NCBI RefSeq assembly: GCF_001905885.1
Contig: NZ_LIYH01000010.1
Location: 111,782-175,781, forward strand
Length of the DNA: 64,000 bases
DNA from: Streptomyces sp. CB03234
GTDB lineage: Bacteria; Actinomycetota; Actinomycetes; Streptomycetales; Streptomycetaceae
Direction: 5' to 3'
Both the position numbers and the translations under genes were made by a program. The notes under the pieces are model-generated. The model was not told where the DNA came from, did no database searches, and saw only the letters and a program-made list of their open reading frames with translations. Shown one piece after another: positions 17,358 to 24,537 of this stretch. How positions within the stretch are numbered: position 1 is the stretch's first letter; every line of letters starts with the position of its first letter.

Positions 17358-19849
17358 TGTGCGGCCGCCTTCCTCGCGAGAGCGTCGGCGGCGGGCGTCG
17401 GCTCGCCACCCTTGTACGTCACCCGCCACAGCGCGGACTTGGCGTCGGAGGTGAAGAAGCCCCGCCCGTAGTCCAGGACGTACAGTGAGCCGTCCGGCGC
17501 GAACTTCCAGTCCATCAGGTTGCGGATGCCGTTCGCCCCGACCGGGATGATCTTCTTCAGGGACTCGGCGTGCACCGGCAGTCCGCCCTTGCCGACCGTC
17601 CTCGGGTCCATCAGGACGGCGTGGCGCGGCTGGTCGCCGTCATAGAAGTCACCGACGAACCACTTGCCGTCCCAGTACGCCGGCCACTTGACCGTGCTGT
17701 CACTCGTGGCGTCGTACCGGTACACCGGGCCGTTCATGGTCGCCTGGCCACCGCCCTTGAGCCACGGCAGCAACAGCTTCTGCTCCTCCACCTTGTAGCT
17801 GGGCACACCGGCCGCGTCCCTGGGGAAGTCCGGGCCGCCGCCCTGCGGCGAGTACCAGATGGTGTTCGGGGTGACCGGCGGCAGGTTCACCAGGCCGTCG
17901 TTGTTCGGCGACTCGTTCTTCGGCCTGGCGCAGTCGTACCAGCCGAGCGGCTTGCCCGGGTCCGGCAGGTTGCGGTCCCGGTACGGCTGGTTGTTGCCCA
18001 TGCAGTACGGCCAGCCGTGGTTGCCCGCCTTGGTGATCGCGGCGAACGTGTCGTACTTGGCCGGGCCCCATGTGGTCGACGGGGCACCGGCGTCGGGTCC
18101 GACCCATCCCGCATACAGGATGTCGGTCTGCTTGTCGACGAAGATCCGGGCCGGGTTGCGCACGCCCATCACATAGATCTCGCCGCGCGTCTTGCCGCCC
18201 CCCTCGTCCGGCTCCTCGCCGGTGAAGAGGTTGCCCTCGGGGAGCGTGTACGTCCCGTCGTCCTCCGGGTGGATGCGGAGAATCTTGCCGTTGAGGTTGT
18301 TGGTGTTGCCCGAGGTGCGGCGCGCGTCGGCGAACGACACCCCCTTGAAGTCCGGCTCCGGGTTGTTTCCCGAGTACCCCGAGCTGAAGCCGCTGGAGTT
18401 GTTGTCACCGGTGGCGATGTACAGGTTCTCCTTGGAGTCCCAGGCCATGCCGCCGCCCGCGTGACAGCAACTGTGAATCTGCACCGGCCACTTCAGCAGC
18501 ACCTTCTCGCTCGCCAGGTCCAGCGTGTTGGTGGCGAGGTCGAGGGTGAAACGGGAGACGTACCGCTCCGCCATGTGCGTGTCGCGGTTGATCCGCGAGT
18601 GCGGTGTGTAGTGCAAATACACCCAGCCGTTGGACAGGAAGTCCGGATCCAGCTCGATGCCGAGGAGACCCTCCTCGTTCTTGGTCAGCTCGTCACCGCC
18701 ACCCTTGTTGCCGAAAACCGTCAGCGCGCCCGCGAGTTGCACCTTCCTCGTCTTCGGATCGTAGACGTGGATCTCGCCCTTGCCCTTGCCGATGTCGGGG
18801 TCGTTCCAGTCCGTCACCACGGGCTGGGAGGAGTCCGCGCCGCCGCGCCCGATGTAGAGGATGCGGCCGTCGGGTGCGGTGACCAGGCCGTGCGGCTCAC
18901 CGATCTGGTCGTTCTGCCCCGGCTGGTTGGGCCGGGTGACCCGCTCGGCGGTGTAGTGGGCGTCGATGGTGGCCTTGCAGTCGGCGCGGGAGAGCCGGGT
19001 CGTCCACAGCAGGGCGCCGCGCAGATGATCGCGGAAGTCGGTCTCGGCGAACGACTCGACCGTACCGCCCATGCCCGTGTAGAAGGACCGGCCGCCGTCG
19101 TAGTCACGGCACCAGGAGACCGGGTGATCCCAGCCGTTGGCGCTCGCGCCTGGCGTGTAGGTGCTCTCCTTCACGCGTGCCACCGTGTGCACGGTGCCCG
19201 ACGGGTTGACCGTCCAGTTGAGCCACTTGTCGGGGCGCTTCCAGTTCAGCGGTAACTGCTTGGTGGCCGGGTGCTGCCGGTCGCCCACCTCCACGGTGGC
19301 GCGCTGGACGGCGGTGGGGCTGTTCGCGGCGGGCCGGGCGCCGACCAGACCGGTGAACCAGTCCGAATACGGCTCGGTGCGCGCGGCGTCGTGGATGCCG
19401 AGGAAGCCGCCACCGGCCTCCATGTACGCCTCCAGGCCCGCCTCCTGCTCGGGGTCCAGCACATCGCCCCCACCGGTCAGGAACACGATCGCGTTGTACC
19501 GGCCGAGCCTGCGGGCGTCGGTGAAGACCGAGGCGTCGTCCGTGGCCTCGGTGCGGAACTGCTGGGCCGCCGGGCCCGATCGGCCGATCGACTCGACGGC
19601 CGCGATACCGGCGTCGACGGTCGGGGACTCAGCCGTGGCCGAGGCGTGGAAGACCAGCACGCGCACATTGGCCCCGCCGGGCGGCGACTGGATCGACAAC
19701 GTTGTCCGAGTGCTCGGACCGGGCTCGCCGTAATTGGGCCCGGCGGTGGCCGGCGTACCGCCGAGCAGGGAGGCCGCCATGGCTCCGGCGGCGACAGCAA
19801 CCGCCGCCCGGCGGCGGGATCTTGACCGGTGATGTGGTGCGCGGTGCAT
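17354..19849 (-). CDS. Secreted ThuA-like domain / PQQ-type glucose-sorbosone dehydrogenase fusion
   Basis: 831 residues. Tat/Sec-type signal at 1-37 (HHRSRSRRRAAVAVAAGAMAASLLGGTPATA). Residues about 50-290 are a ThuA trehalose-utilisation domain (VRVLVFHASA ... YNAIVFLTGGGDVLDPEQEAGLEAYMEAGGGFLGIHDAA). Residues about 305-790 are a six-bladed PQQ-dependent sugar dehydrogenase-type propeller (GEPHGLVTAPDGRILYIGRGG, EEGLLGIELDPDF, HSCCHAGGGMAWD, LNGKILRIHPEDDG, MGVRNPARI). The His in HSCCHAGGG fits the catalytic base position of soluble glucose dehydrogenase. ATG at 19849 has GGGTG 5 bases upstream; GTG at 19861 is an alternative. It overlaps the downstream gene by GTGA. A good promoter lies at 19890-19918. 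Confidence 0.88.
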   Translation of the reverse strand: MHRAPHHRSRSRRRAAVAVAAGAMAASLLGGTPATAGPNYGEPGPSTRTTLSIQSPPGGANVRVLVFHASATAESPTVDAGIAAVESIGRSGPAAQQFRTEATDDASVFTDARRLGRYNAIVFLTGGGDVLDPEQEAGLEAYMEAGGGFLGIHDAARTEPYSDWFTGLVGARPAANSPTAVQRATVEVGDRQHPATKQLPLNWKRPDKWLNWTVNPSGTVHTVARVKESTYTPGASANGWDHPVSWCRDYDGGRSFYTGMGGTVESFAETDFRDHLRGALLWTTRLSRADCKATIDAHYTAERVTRPNQPGQNDQIGEPHGLVTAPDGRILYIGRGGADSSQPVVTDWNDPDIGKGKGEIHVYDPKTRKVQLAGALTVFGNKGGGDELTKNEEGLLGIELDPDFLSNGWVYLHYTPHSRINRDTHMAERYVSRFTLDLATNTLDLASEKVLLKWPVQIHSCCHAGGGMAWDSKENLYIATGDNNSSGFSSGYSGNNPEPDFKGVSFADARRTSGNTNNLNGKILRIHPEDDGTYTLPEGNLFTGEEPDEGGGKTRGEIYVMGVRNPARIFVDKQTDILYAGWVGPDAGAPSTTWGPAKYDTFAAITKAGNHGWPYCMGNNQPYRDRNLPDPGKPLGWYDCARPKNESPNNDGLVNLPPVTPNTIWYSPQGGGPDFPRDAAGVPSYKVEEQKLLLPWLKGGGQATMNGPVYRYDATSDSTVKWPAYWDGKWFVGDFYDGDQPRHAVLMDPRTVGKGGLPVHAESLKKIIPVGANGIRNLMDWKFAPDGSLYVLDYGRGFFTSDAKSALWRVTYKGGEPTPAADALARKAAAQ

Positions 19850-19889
19850 GTGTTCACCCACCCCTCTGTGGTCACAGCAAACGACGATG

Positions 19890-19918
19890 AAGCTAGACCT
19901 CTTTCCGTGACACGCCAA
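19890..19918 (-). promoter_or_regulatory. Predicted promoter of the ThuA/cupredoxin operon
   Basis: On the minus strand the -35 TTGGCG (19913-19918) and -10 TAGCTT (19890-19895) are separated by exactly 17 bp, putting the transcription start near 19883, about 34 bases before the ATG. A TTGACA (19923-19928) facing the other way lies 4 bp beyond the -35 and could serve the divergent laccase gene, though I see no matching -10 for it. Confidence 0.5.
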
Positions 19919-20045
19919 TAGCTTGACACCAATCACGCGAACTTTGTCCTGGCTGTGGATAAACCCCGGTTCACCCGGCTACGGTGTGCCCGTCCCGGGG
20001 GCACCTCCGCCCCGTCATCCTCCGCACCGCACTGGGGAGTTCGGC

Positions 20046-21035
20046 ATGGACAGACGGAGCTTCAACCGGCGCCTGCTGGCCGGGGGAGCGGTTGCCGCGA
20101 CCGGCGTGACATCGTTGTCCGTGGCCTCGGCGTCCGACGCCGTATCGGCCGAGACGCCGCCGCCGACCGCCCCGGCCGGGGGTCAGGTGCGTCATCTCAA
20201 GCTGTACGCCGAGAAGCTGGCGGACGGTCAGATGGGCTACGGCCTGGCGAAGGGGAAGGCCACCATCCCGGGGCCGCTGATCGAACTGAACGAAGGGGAC
20301 ACGCTCCACATCGAGTTCGAGAACACCATGGACGTCCCGGCCAGCCTGCACGTCCACGGTGTGGACTACGACATCGCGAGCGACGGCACGAAGATGAACC
20401 GCAGTCATGTCGAGCCCGGGGGCACCCGTACCTACACCTGGCGCACCCACGCCCCCGGCCGCCGCAAGGACGGCACATGGCGGGCCGGCAGCGCGGGTTA
20501 CTGGCACTACCACGACCACGTCGTGGGCACCGACCACGGCACGGGCGGCATCCGCAAGGGGCTGTACGGGCCGGTCGTCGTGCGGCGCCAGGGCGACATC
20601 CTGCCGGACAAGCAGTTCACCATCGTCTTCAACGACATGACGATCAACAACAGGCCCGGCCACCAGAGCCCTGACTTCCGGGCGACGGTGGGCGACCGGG
20701 TGGAGATCATCATGATCACCCACGGCGAGTACTACCACACCTTCCACATCCACGGTCACCGGTGGGCGGACAACCGCACCGGTCTGCTCACCGGCCCGGA
20801 CGACCCCAGCCGGGTCATCGACAACAAGATCACCGGCCCCGCCGACTCCTTCGGCTTCCAGATCATCGCGGGCGAACACGTGGGCGCCGGCGCCTGGATG
20901 TACCACTGCCATGTGCAGAGCCACTCGGACATGGGCATGGCCGGCCTCTTCCTGGTGGCTAAGCCGGACGGCACGATCCCGGGCTACGAGCCGCATCACC
21001 CGACGACGGGCACCGGCGGTACGCACGCCCACTGA
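20046..21035 (+). CDS. Small two-domain laccase (multicopper oxidase, SLAC type)
   Basis: 329 residues, the size of the small trimeric laccases of Streptomyces. The twin-arginine signal MDRRSFNRRLLAGG marks export as a folded protein. All copper ligands are present: LHVHG (His102, His104), WHYHDH (His154, 156, 158), HTFHIHG (His231, 234, 236) and the type-1 centre MYHCHVQSHSDMGM (His287, Cys288, His289, His293, Met298). The enzyme oxidises phenols and similar donors and reduces O2 to water. GGGGAG ends 7-8 bases before ATG 20046. The divergent neighbour is the ThuA/PQQ dehydrogenase operon. A strong terminator follows at 21056-21087. Confidence 0.95.
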   Translation: MDRRSFNRRLLAGGAVAATGVTSLSVASASDAVSAETPPPTAPAGGQVRHLKLYAEKLADGQMGYGLAKGKATIPGPLIELNEGDTLHIEFENTMDVPASLHVHGVDYDIASDGTKMNRSHVEPGGTRTYTWRTHAPGRRKDGTWRAGSAGYWHYHDHVVGTDHGTGGIRKGLYGPVVVRRQGDILPDKQFTIVFNDMTINNRPGHQSPDFRATVGDRVEIIMITHGEYYHTFHIHGHRWADNRTGLLTGPDDPSRVIDNKITGPADSFGFQIIAGEHVGAGAWMYHCHVQSHSDMGMAGLFLVAKPDGTIPGYEPHHPTTGTGGTHAH

Positions 21036-21055
21036 GCGGCCGGCGTCCATGAACA

Positions 21056-21087
21056 GCCCGCCCCGGAGGTGCCCGGGGCGGGCTTTT
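21056..21087 (+). terminator. Intrinsic terminator after the laccase gene
   Basis: Perfect 11-bp stem GCCCGCCCCGG (21056-21066) with CCGGGGCGGGC (21073-21083), 6-nt loop, followed by TTTT at 21084-21087. It sits 20 bases after the laccase stop and isolates it from the next promoter. Confidence 0.85.
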
Positions 21088-21095
21088 CGTCCACG

Positions 21096-21124
21096 TGAAA
21101 CTGTACGAACGATCGTGCTAACAT
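21096..21124 (+). promoter_or_regulatory. Promoter with TetR-like operator in the spacer, alpha/beta-hydrolase gene
   Basis: A TGAAAC -35-like hexamer (21096-21101) and a TAACAT -10 (21119-21124) are 17 bp apart. The spacer holds CGAACGATCGTGC (21106-21118), with the perfect palindrome ACGATCGT at its core. An 11/13 match, CGCACGGTCGTGC, lies in front of the tetR gene at 22875-22887. A repressor bound here would block RNA polymerase directly. Confidence 0.55.
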
Positions 21125-21159
21125 TCCAGCCTCACCCGGCCGACCGAGGAGAACCCGGC

Positions 21160-22020
21160 ATGCATCCGATGGCTCCACTCCTTCGCACCGCCCTCAACAC
21201 CACCTCCCGCATCGCCCCCCGCCTCGCCGGCCGGGCCGCCTTCGCCGTTTTCGTCCAGCCCCTGGGGCGCAGCCGCGTGCGCCCGGACGAGCGTCCGTTG
21301 CTGGACCGGGCACGGCTCGGCGCCCTGCACGTGAGCGGCAGGAAAGTCGTCACATACGCGTGGGGCGACGGCGCCCGGCCGGTTCTCGTGGTCCACGGCT
21401 GGTCGTCCCGGAGCTCCCGGTTCAGCGCGTTCATCGGCGCGCTCTGCGACAAGGGCTACAGCCCCGTCACCTTCGACGCCCCCGGGCACGGCGACTCGGA
21501 GGGCCGTGCGAGCAACATCCGCGACTACCGCGAGATCATCGGGCGGTTGCACGCCGAGCACGGGGACTTCGACGCCGTCATCGCGCACTCCTTCGGCGTG
21601 CTGGCGTCCTTCGTCGCGCTGCACGACGGCGTCGTGGCGCACCGGCTCGTCGGTATCGGAGGCGTCACCGAATTCGACCACCTCGTCGACGCCTTCTGTG
21701 CGCGGCTCGGCGTGCACGAGCGGTTGAAGCGTGACCTACGCGGCTACGTCGAGCACAGCCTCTTCCCTGATGAGCCGGGCATATGGGAGCGCCTGACCGT
21801 CGCTTACGAGCCCCAGCGACTGGCCGTGCCCGTGCTGCTGTTCCACGACGAGGACGACGACATGTCTCCCGTCGCCCAGTCCCGGCTCGCCGCCACCGCC
21901 CACGGCGAGCGCGCCCGCCTCGTCGTCACCAGGGGCCTCGGCCACCGGCGCATCCTCGGCGACCCGGAAGTCGTCGCCCAGACCGTGGACTTCGTCGTCA
22001 CCGCCGACGCCCTGCCATGA
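21160..22020 (+). CDS. Alpha/beta-hydrolase fold protein
   Basis: 286 residues. The core motifs are VLVVHGWSSRSSRF (oxyanion HG), VTFDAPGHGDS, and the nucleophile elbow IAHSFGVLAS (GxSxG variant H-S-F-G). An acid is expected in LLFHDEDDDMSP, and the catalytic His is in TRGLGHRRIL. The substrate cannot be told. GAGGAG ends 9 bases before ATG 21160. Its promoter carries the same operator-like sequence as the tetR gene on the other side of the hydrolase (22216-22857), so regulator and enzyme probably form a small regulon even though they are convergent. Confidence 0.88.
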   Translation: MHPMAPLLRTALNTTSRIAPRLAGRAAFAVFVQPLGRSRVRPDERPLLDRARLGALHVSGRKVVTYAWGDGARPVLVVHGWSSRSSRFSAFIGALCDKGYSPVTFDAPGHGDSEGRASNIRDYREIIGRLHAEHGDFDAVIAHSFGVLASFVALHDGVVAHRLVGIGGVTEFDHLVDAFCARLGVHERLKRDLRGYVEHSLFPDEPGIWERLTVAYEPQRLAVPVLLFHDEDDDMSPVAQSRLAATAHGERARLVVTRGLGHRRILGDPEVVAQTVDFVVTADALP

Positions 22021-22215
22021 CAGCACGCTCACCCATGGGGGTGGCCACGCGGCGGTAGGAGGCGTGGGCGACTCGCGCCGCGCCGGGGCGGACCGGGTGG
22101 TCGTCCGCCCGCGCGGCGACGCCGCCCACCCCGTACCGCGGGCTTCCACCCGTGGGCCCGCACCCGCACCCGCACCCACACCCCACGTCCACGACGCCCG
22201 GGACGTCCCGGACGC

Positions 22216-22857
22216 CTACGGCCGCCGAGGCAGTGCGCCCGGGTCCGTGACGTCGGCGCGGAGCCGGCTCAGGATGCCCTTCGCGGCCCGGTCGTAGGCC
22301 GAGTCGTCGTCGTGCAGCACCGACTGGGCGTTCGCCGCCTCCATCAGCGCGATCAGCTCGAACGCGACCTGACCCACGTCCATGGAGGCGTCGAAACCGC
22401 CCGCCGTACGGGCCTCCTCCAGGGTCCGCTCCACATACGCCACCCAGTCCTGGCGCGCCTTGGCGATCGCCTCGCGCACCGGCCCGCTACGGGCGTCGAA
22501 CTCCGCCGAAACGCCGTAGAAGAAGCACCCGCCCGCGAACACCCGCTCCTTGGAGTACCCGAGCCAGTTCTCGCACAGCGCCCACACCCGCCCCGGCCCG
22601 GGCGGCAGGTCCCGCACCGGGGCGATCACCCGCTCCACGTACACGGCGACCGCCGCCCGTACCGTCGCCAGCTGCAGCTCCTCCTTGGAACCGAACAGCG
22701 CGAAGACACCGCTCTTGCTCAGCTTCAGCTCCGTGGCGATACGCCCGAGGGAGAGGCCCTCCAGCCCCTCCACCGAGGCGATGTCCACCGTGCGGCCGAG
22801 GACCAGCCGCCGGGTCTGGTTGCCGCGCTCGACACGTCCGTCACGTCCGTCCGTCAT
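22216..22857 (-). CDS. TetR-family transcriptional regulator
   Basis: 213 residues. The N-terminal helix-turn-helix is RLVLGRTVDIASVEGLEGLSLGRIATELKLSKSGVFALFGSKEELQLAT, a canonical TetR domain; the C-terminal ligand-binding part (WALCENWLGYSKERVFAGGCFFYGV) resembles the TetR_C group common in actinobacteria. ATG at 22857 is preferred. A TACGCT -10-like hexamer (22864-22869, minus strand) lies only 6 bases before it, suggesting a leaderless mRNA. The operator-like CGCACGGTCGTGC at 22875-22887 lies just upstream and matches the site at the hydrolase promoter, which predicts autoregulation and control of the hydrolase. Ligand unknown. Confidence 0.9.
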   Translation of the reverse strand: MTDGRDGRVERGNQTRRLVLGRTVDIASVEGLEGLSLGRIATELKLSKSGVFALFGSKEELQLATVRAAVAVYVERVIAPVRDLPPGPGRVWALCENWLGYSKERVFAGGCFFYGVSAEFDARSGPVREAIAKARQDWVAYVERTLEEARTAGGFDASMDVGQVAFELIALMEAANAQSVLHDDDSAYDRAAKGILSRLRADVTDPGALPRRP

Positions 22858-22874
22858 CCGCCCAGCGTACTGAA

Positions 22875-22887
22875 CGCACGGTCGTGC
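22875..22887 (-). promoter_or_regulatory. TetR-like operator at the tetR promoter
   Basis: CGCACGGTCGTGC contains the inverted arms GCAC/GTGC and matches 21106-21118 at 11 of 13 positions. It is placed 18 bases upstream of the tetR start, next to the -10-like TACGCT. Confidence 0.5.
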
Positions 22888-22889
22888 GG

Positions 22890-23225
22890 TCATCCCGCGA
22901 TGTCGAGCACCCACCACGAGGGCCGCCCCAGCGCATCGAAGATCCGCACTTCGCCACCCGTATCGGCGATCACGAAGCCGCCGTCGGGAAGCGCGTCCAC
23001 GCGCGCGTGGCGCGGGAAAACCGCGCTCAGGTGCGTCTCCTCGATCCGCCCGGCGTCGACGTTGACGATCACGGCCTCGAACGGATGGCTTTCATGCTGC
23101 TTCCGCGCCTCGGAACGGCGCTGGACGCGGATCTCCACTTCTCGGTACGGGAGAACCGGCGGCGCGTCAGCCGAGGGGCGGGGGCGGGGGGACGGGGGCG
23201 GGGGGACGGGGGCCCTACGCGGCAT
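22890..23225 (-). pseudogene. Truncated remnant of a propeller-like hypothetical protein
   Basis: An open frame of 111 codons. The middle and end (HLSAVFPRHARVDALPDGGFVIADTGGEVRIFDALGRPSWWVLDIAG) look like the first blade of a longer Streptomyces beta-propeller-like protein (FPxxDALPDGGxxVADxR pattern), but the frame stops just where the next blade should begin. The first 25 codons come from a G-rich repeat tract and give a Pro/Arg string unlike a natural N-terminus. The stop lies inside the tetR promoter region. I interpret it as a decayed gene fragment; a short real gene cannot be excluded. Confidence 0.45.
23174..23212 (+). repeat. G-run tract, possible G-quadruplex
   Basis: Consecutive runs of 4-6 G separated by single C or AC (two near-copies of GGGGCGGGGGGAC). 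The plus strand could form a G-quadruplex. It lies at the start of the truncated frame and about 100 bases upstream of the double-VOC gene. Confidence 0.6.
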
Positions 23226-23310
23226 GAGCCTTTCTGGTCGTCATGGGCCGATCATACGTGCGGGCGCCCTCCTGATGCGGCGGTCGCGCACCGGCAGCAG
23301 ACTCAGCCCC

Positions 23311-24108
23311 ATGCTGACCACCCGTTACGTCACCGGCTCCCCGAACTGGGTCGACGTCGGCACGCCCGACCTCCAGGGCGCGGAATCCTTCTACGGCGCC
23401 CTGTTCGGCTGGCGCTTCCGGTCCGCCGGCCCCGAGGCCGGAGGCTACGGAATGTTCCAGCTCGACGGCAGGACCGTCGCAGGCGCCATGACCGTCCCGC
23501 CCGACCAGGCCCCGCCCGGGTGGACGGTCTACTTCCAGACGCCCGACGCCGACGCCACGGCGGCGGCCGTGCGGGACGGCGGCGGCACCGTGCTGTCCGA
23601 GCCGATGGACGTCCTCGACCTCGGCCGCATGGCGGTCTTCGCCGACCCGGCGGGCGTGGGATTCGCCGTCTGGCAGCCGGGCGCCAACAAGGGCCTGGAC
23701 GTGGTCAACGACCCGAACAGCCTGTGCTGGACGGAGCTGTACACCCGCGATCCGGCCGCCGCCATGGCCTTCTACGGGTCGGTGCTCGGCATCGAGTCGT
23801 CCTCCGTACCGTGGCCCGACGGCACCGGCTCGTACATCCTCCTCACCCCCGCGGGCGGTGGCGACAACGCCTCGTTCGGCGGTGTGGTCCCCCTCGGCAC
23901 GGACCCGGTGGAGGAGGCGGAAGGCCCGTACTGGACCCCCTACTTCGAGGTTCCCGACACCGACGCGACAGCCGCGAAGGCCGGGCAACTGGGCGGCACC
24001 GTCCGGCTCGCCCCCACCGAACTGGGCGGCGTGGGACGCTTCGCCAAGCTGACCGACCCCTATGGCGCCCGCTTCGCGGTCATCACCAGCGCCCCGGCGC
24101 AGCCCTAG
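23311..24108 (+). CDS. Two-domain VOC (glyoxalase/bleomycin-resistance fold) protein
   Basis: 265 residues made of two vicinal-oxygen-chelate domains. The first (about 5-120) has GSPNWVDVGTPDLQGAESFYGALFGWRF and ends FADPAGVGFAVWQPG; the second (about 130-260) has CWTELYTRDPAAAMAFYGSVLG and ends LTDPYGARFAVITS. The arrangement matches the CFP30B/Rv0577-like group often annotated as hydroxylase or glyoxalase. Enzymatic activity is not evident from sequence: metal-ligand positions are only partly conserved. Stand-alone gene, convergent with nothing, followed by the WhiB-like gene 134 bases on. Confidence 0.88.
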   Translation: MLTTRYVTGSPNWVDVGTPDLQGAESFYGALFGWRFRSAGPEAGGYGMFQLDGRTVAGAMTVPPDQAPPGWTVYFQTPDADATAAAVRDGGGTVLSEPMDVLDLGRMAVFADPAGVGFAVWQPGANKGLDVVNDPNSLCWTELYTRDPAAAMAFYGSVLGIESSSVPWPDGTGSYILLTPAGGGDNASFGGVVPLGTDPVEEAEGPYWTPYFEVPDTDATAAKAGQLGGTVRLAPTELGGVGRFAKLTDPYGARFAVITSAPAQP

Positions 24109-24242
24109 CGACCCCGACACCCCGCTCGAACCCCTTGCCGACCACGCCCCGGAGGCCCATGCTTACGGAGCGAACAACCGCGGCCCTCGCCCGGTTCGGC
24201 GTTGATGGTTCGTTGACGTCCCGTTTATGGGAGCGGGGCAGC

Positions 24243-24500
24243 GTGTTCGGCATGCCGATCAACCGAACCACGACCGACGACCACGAAATCGCCTGGCAGG
24301 AAAGCGCCCTGTGCGCCCAGACGGGCCCGGACTTCTTCTTCCCGGACCCCGGCTCCTCCACCCGCGAGGCCAAGCGCCTCTGCGCCGCCTGCGAAGGCCG
24401 CGAGGCCTGCCTCGAATACGCCCTCACCCACGACGAACGCTTCGGCGTCTGGGGCGGCCTCTCCGAGAAGGAACGGTACGCGCTGAGGCGGCGGGGATAA
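24243..24500 (+). CDS. WhiB-like iron-sulfur transcription factor
   Basis: 85 residues from GTG 24243. The four cluster cysteines are in ALCAQTGPDFFFP, RLCAAC and EACLEYAL, and the turn GVWGGLSEKERYALRRR is the Wbl signature with the basic DNA-binding tail. It is closest in look to WhiB itself (AWQESALCAQT, STREAKRLC, YALTHDERFGVWGG), an Fe-S sensor controlling development. An in-frame ATG at 24159 (GGAGG only 3 bases before it) would give 113 residues, but that stretch has non-Streptomyces codon use and a TTA codon at 24225-24227, so I prefer the shorter form with GGGAGCGGGG upstream. Confidence 0.9.
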   Translation: MFGMPINRTTTDDHEIAWQESALCAQTGPDFFFPDPGSSTREAKRLCAACEGREACLEYALTHDERFGVWGGLSEKERYALRRRG

Positions 24501-24537
24501 CCGGATGCCCGGCCGAGCCGCCCGCCCTTAAGATCAC

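Noticed and set aside
19923..19928. TTGACA as a complete promoter for the laccase gene
   Set aside because: No TANNNT-type -10 occurs 16-18 bp downstream, so only the -35-like element was mentioned.
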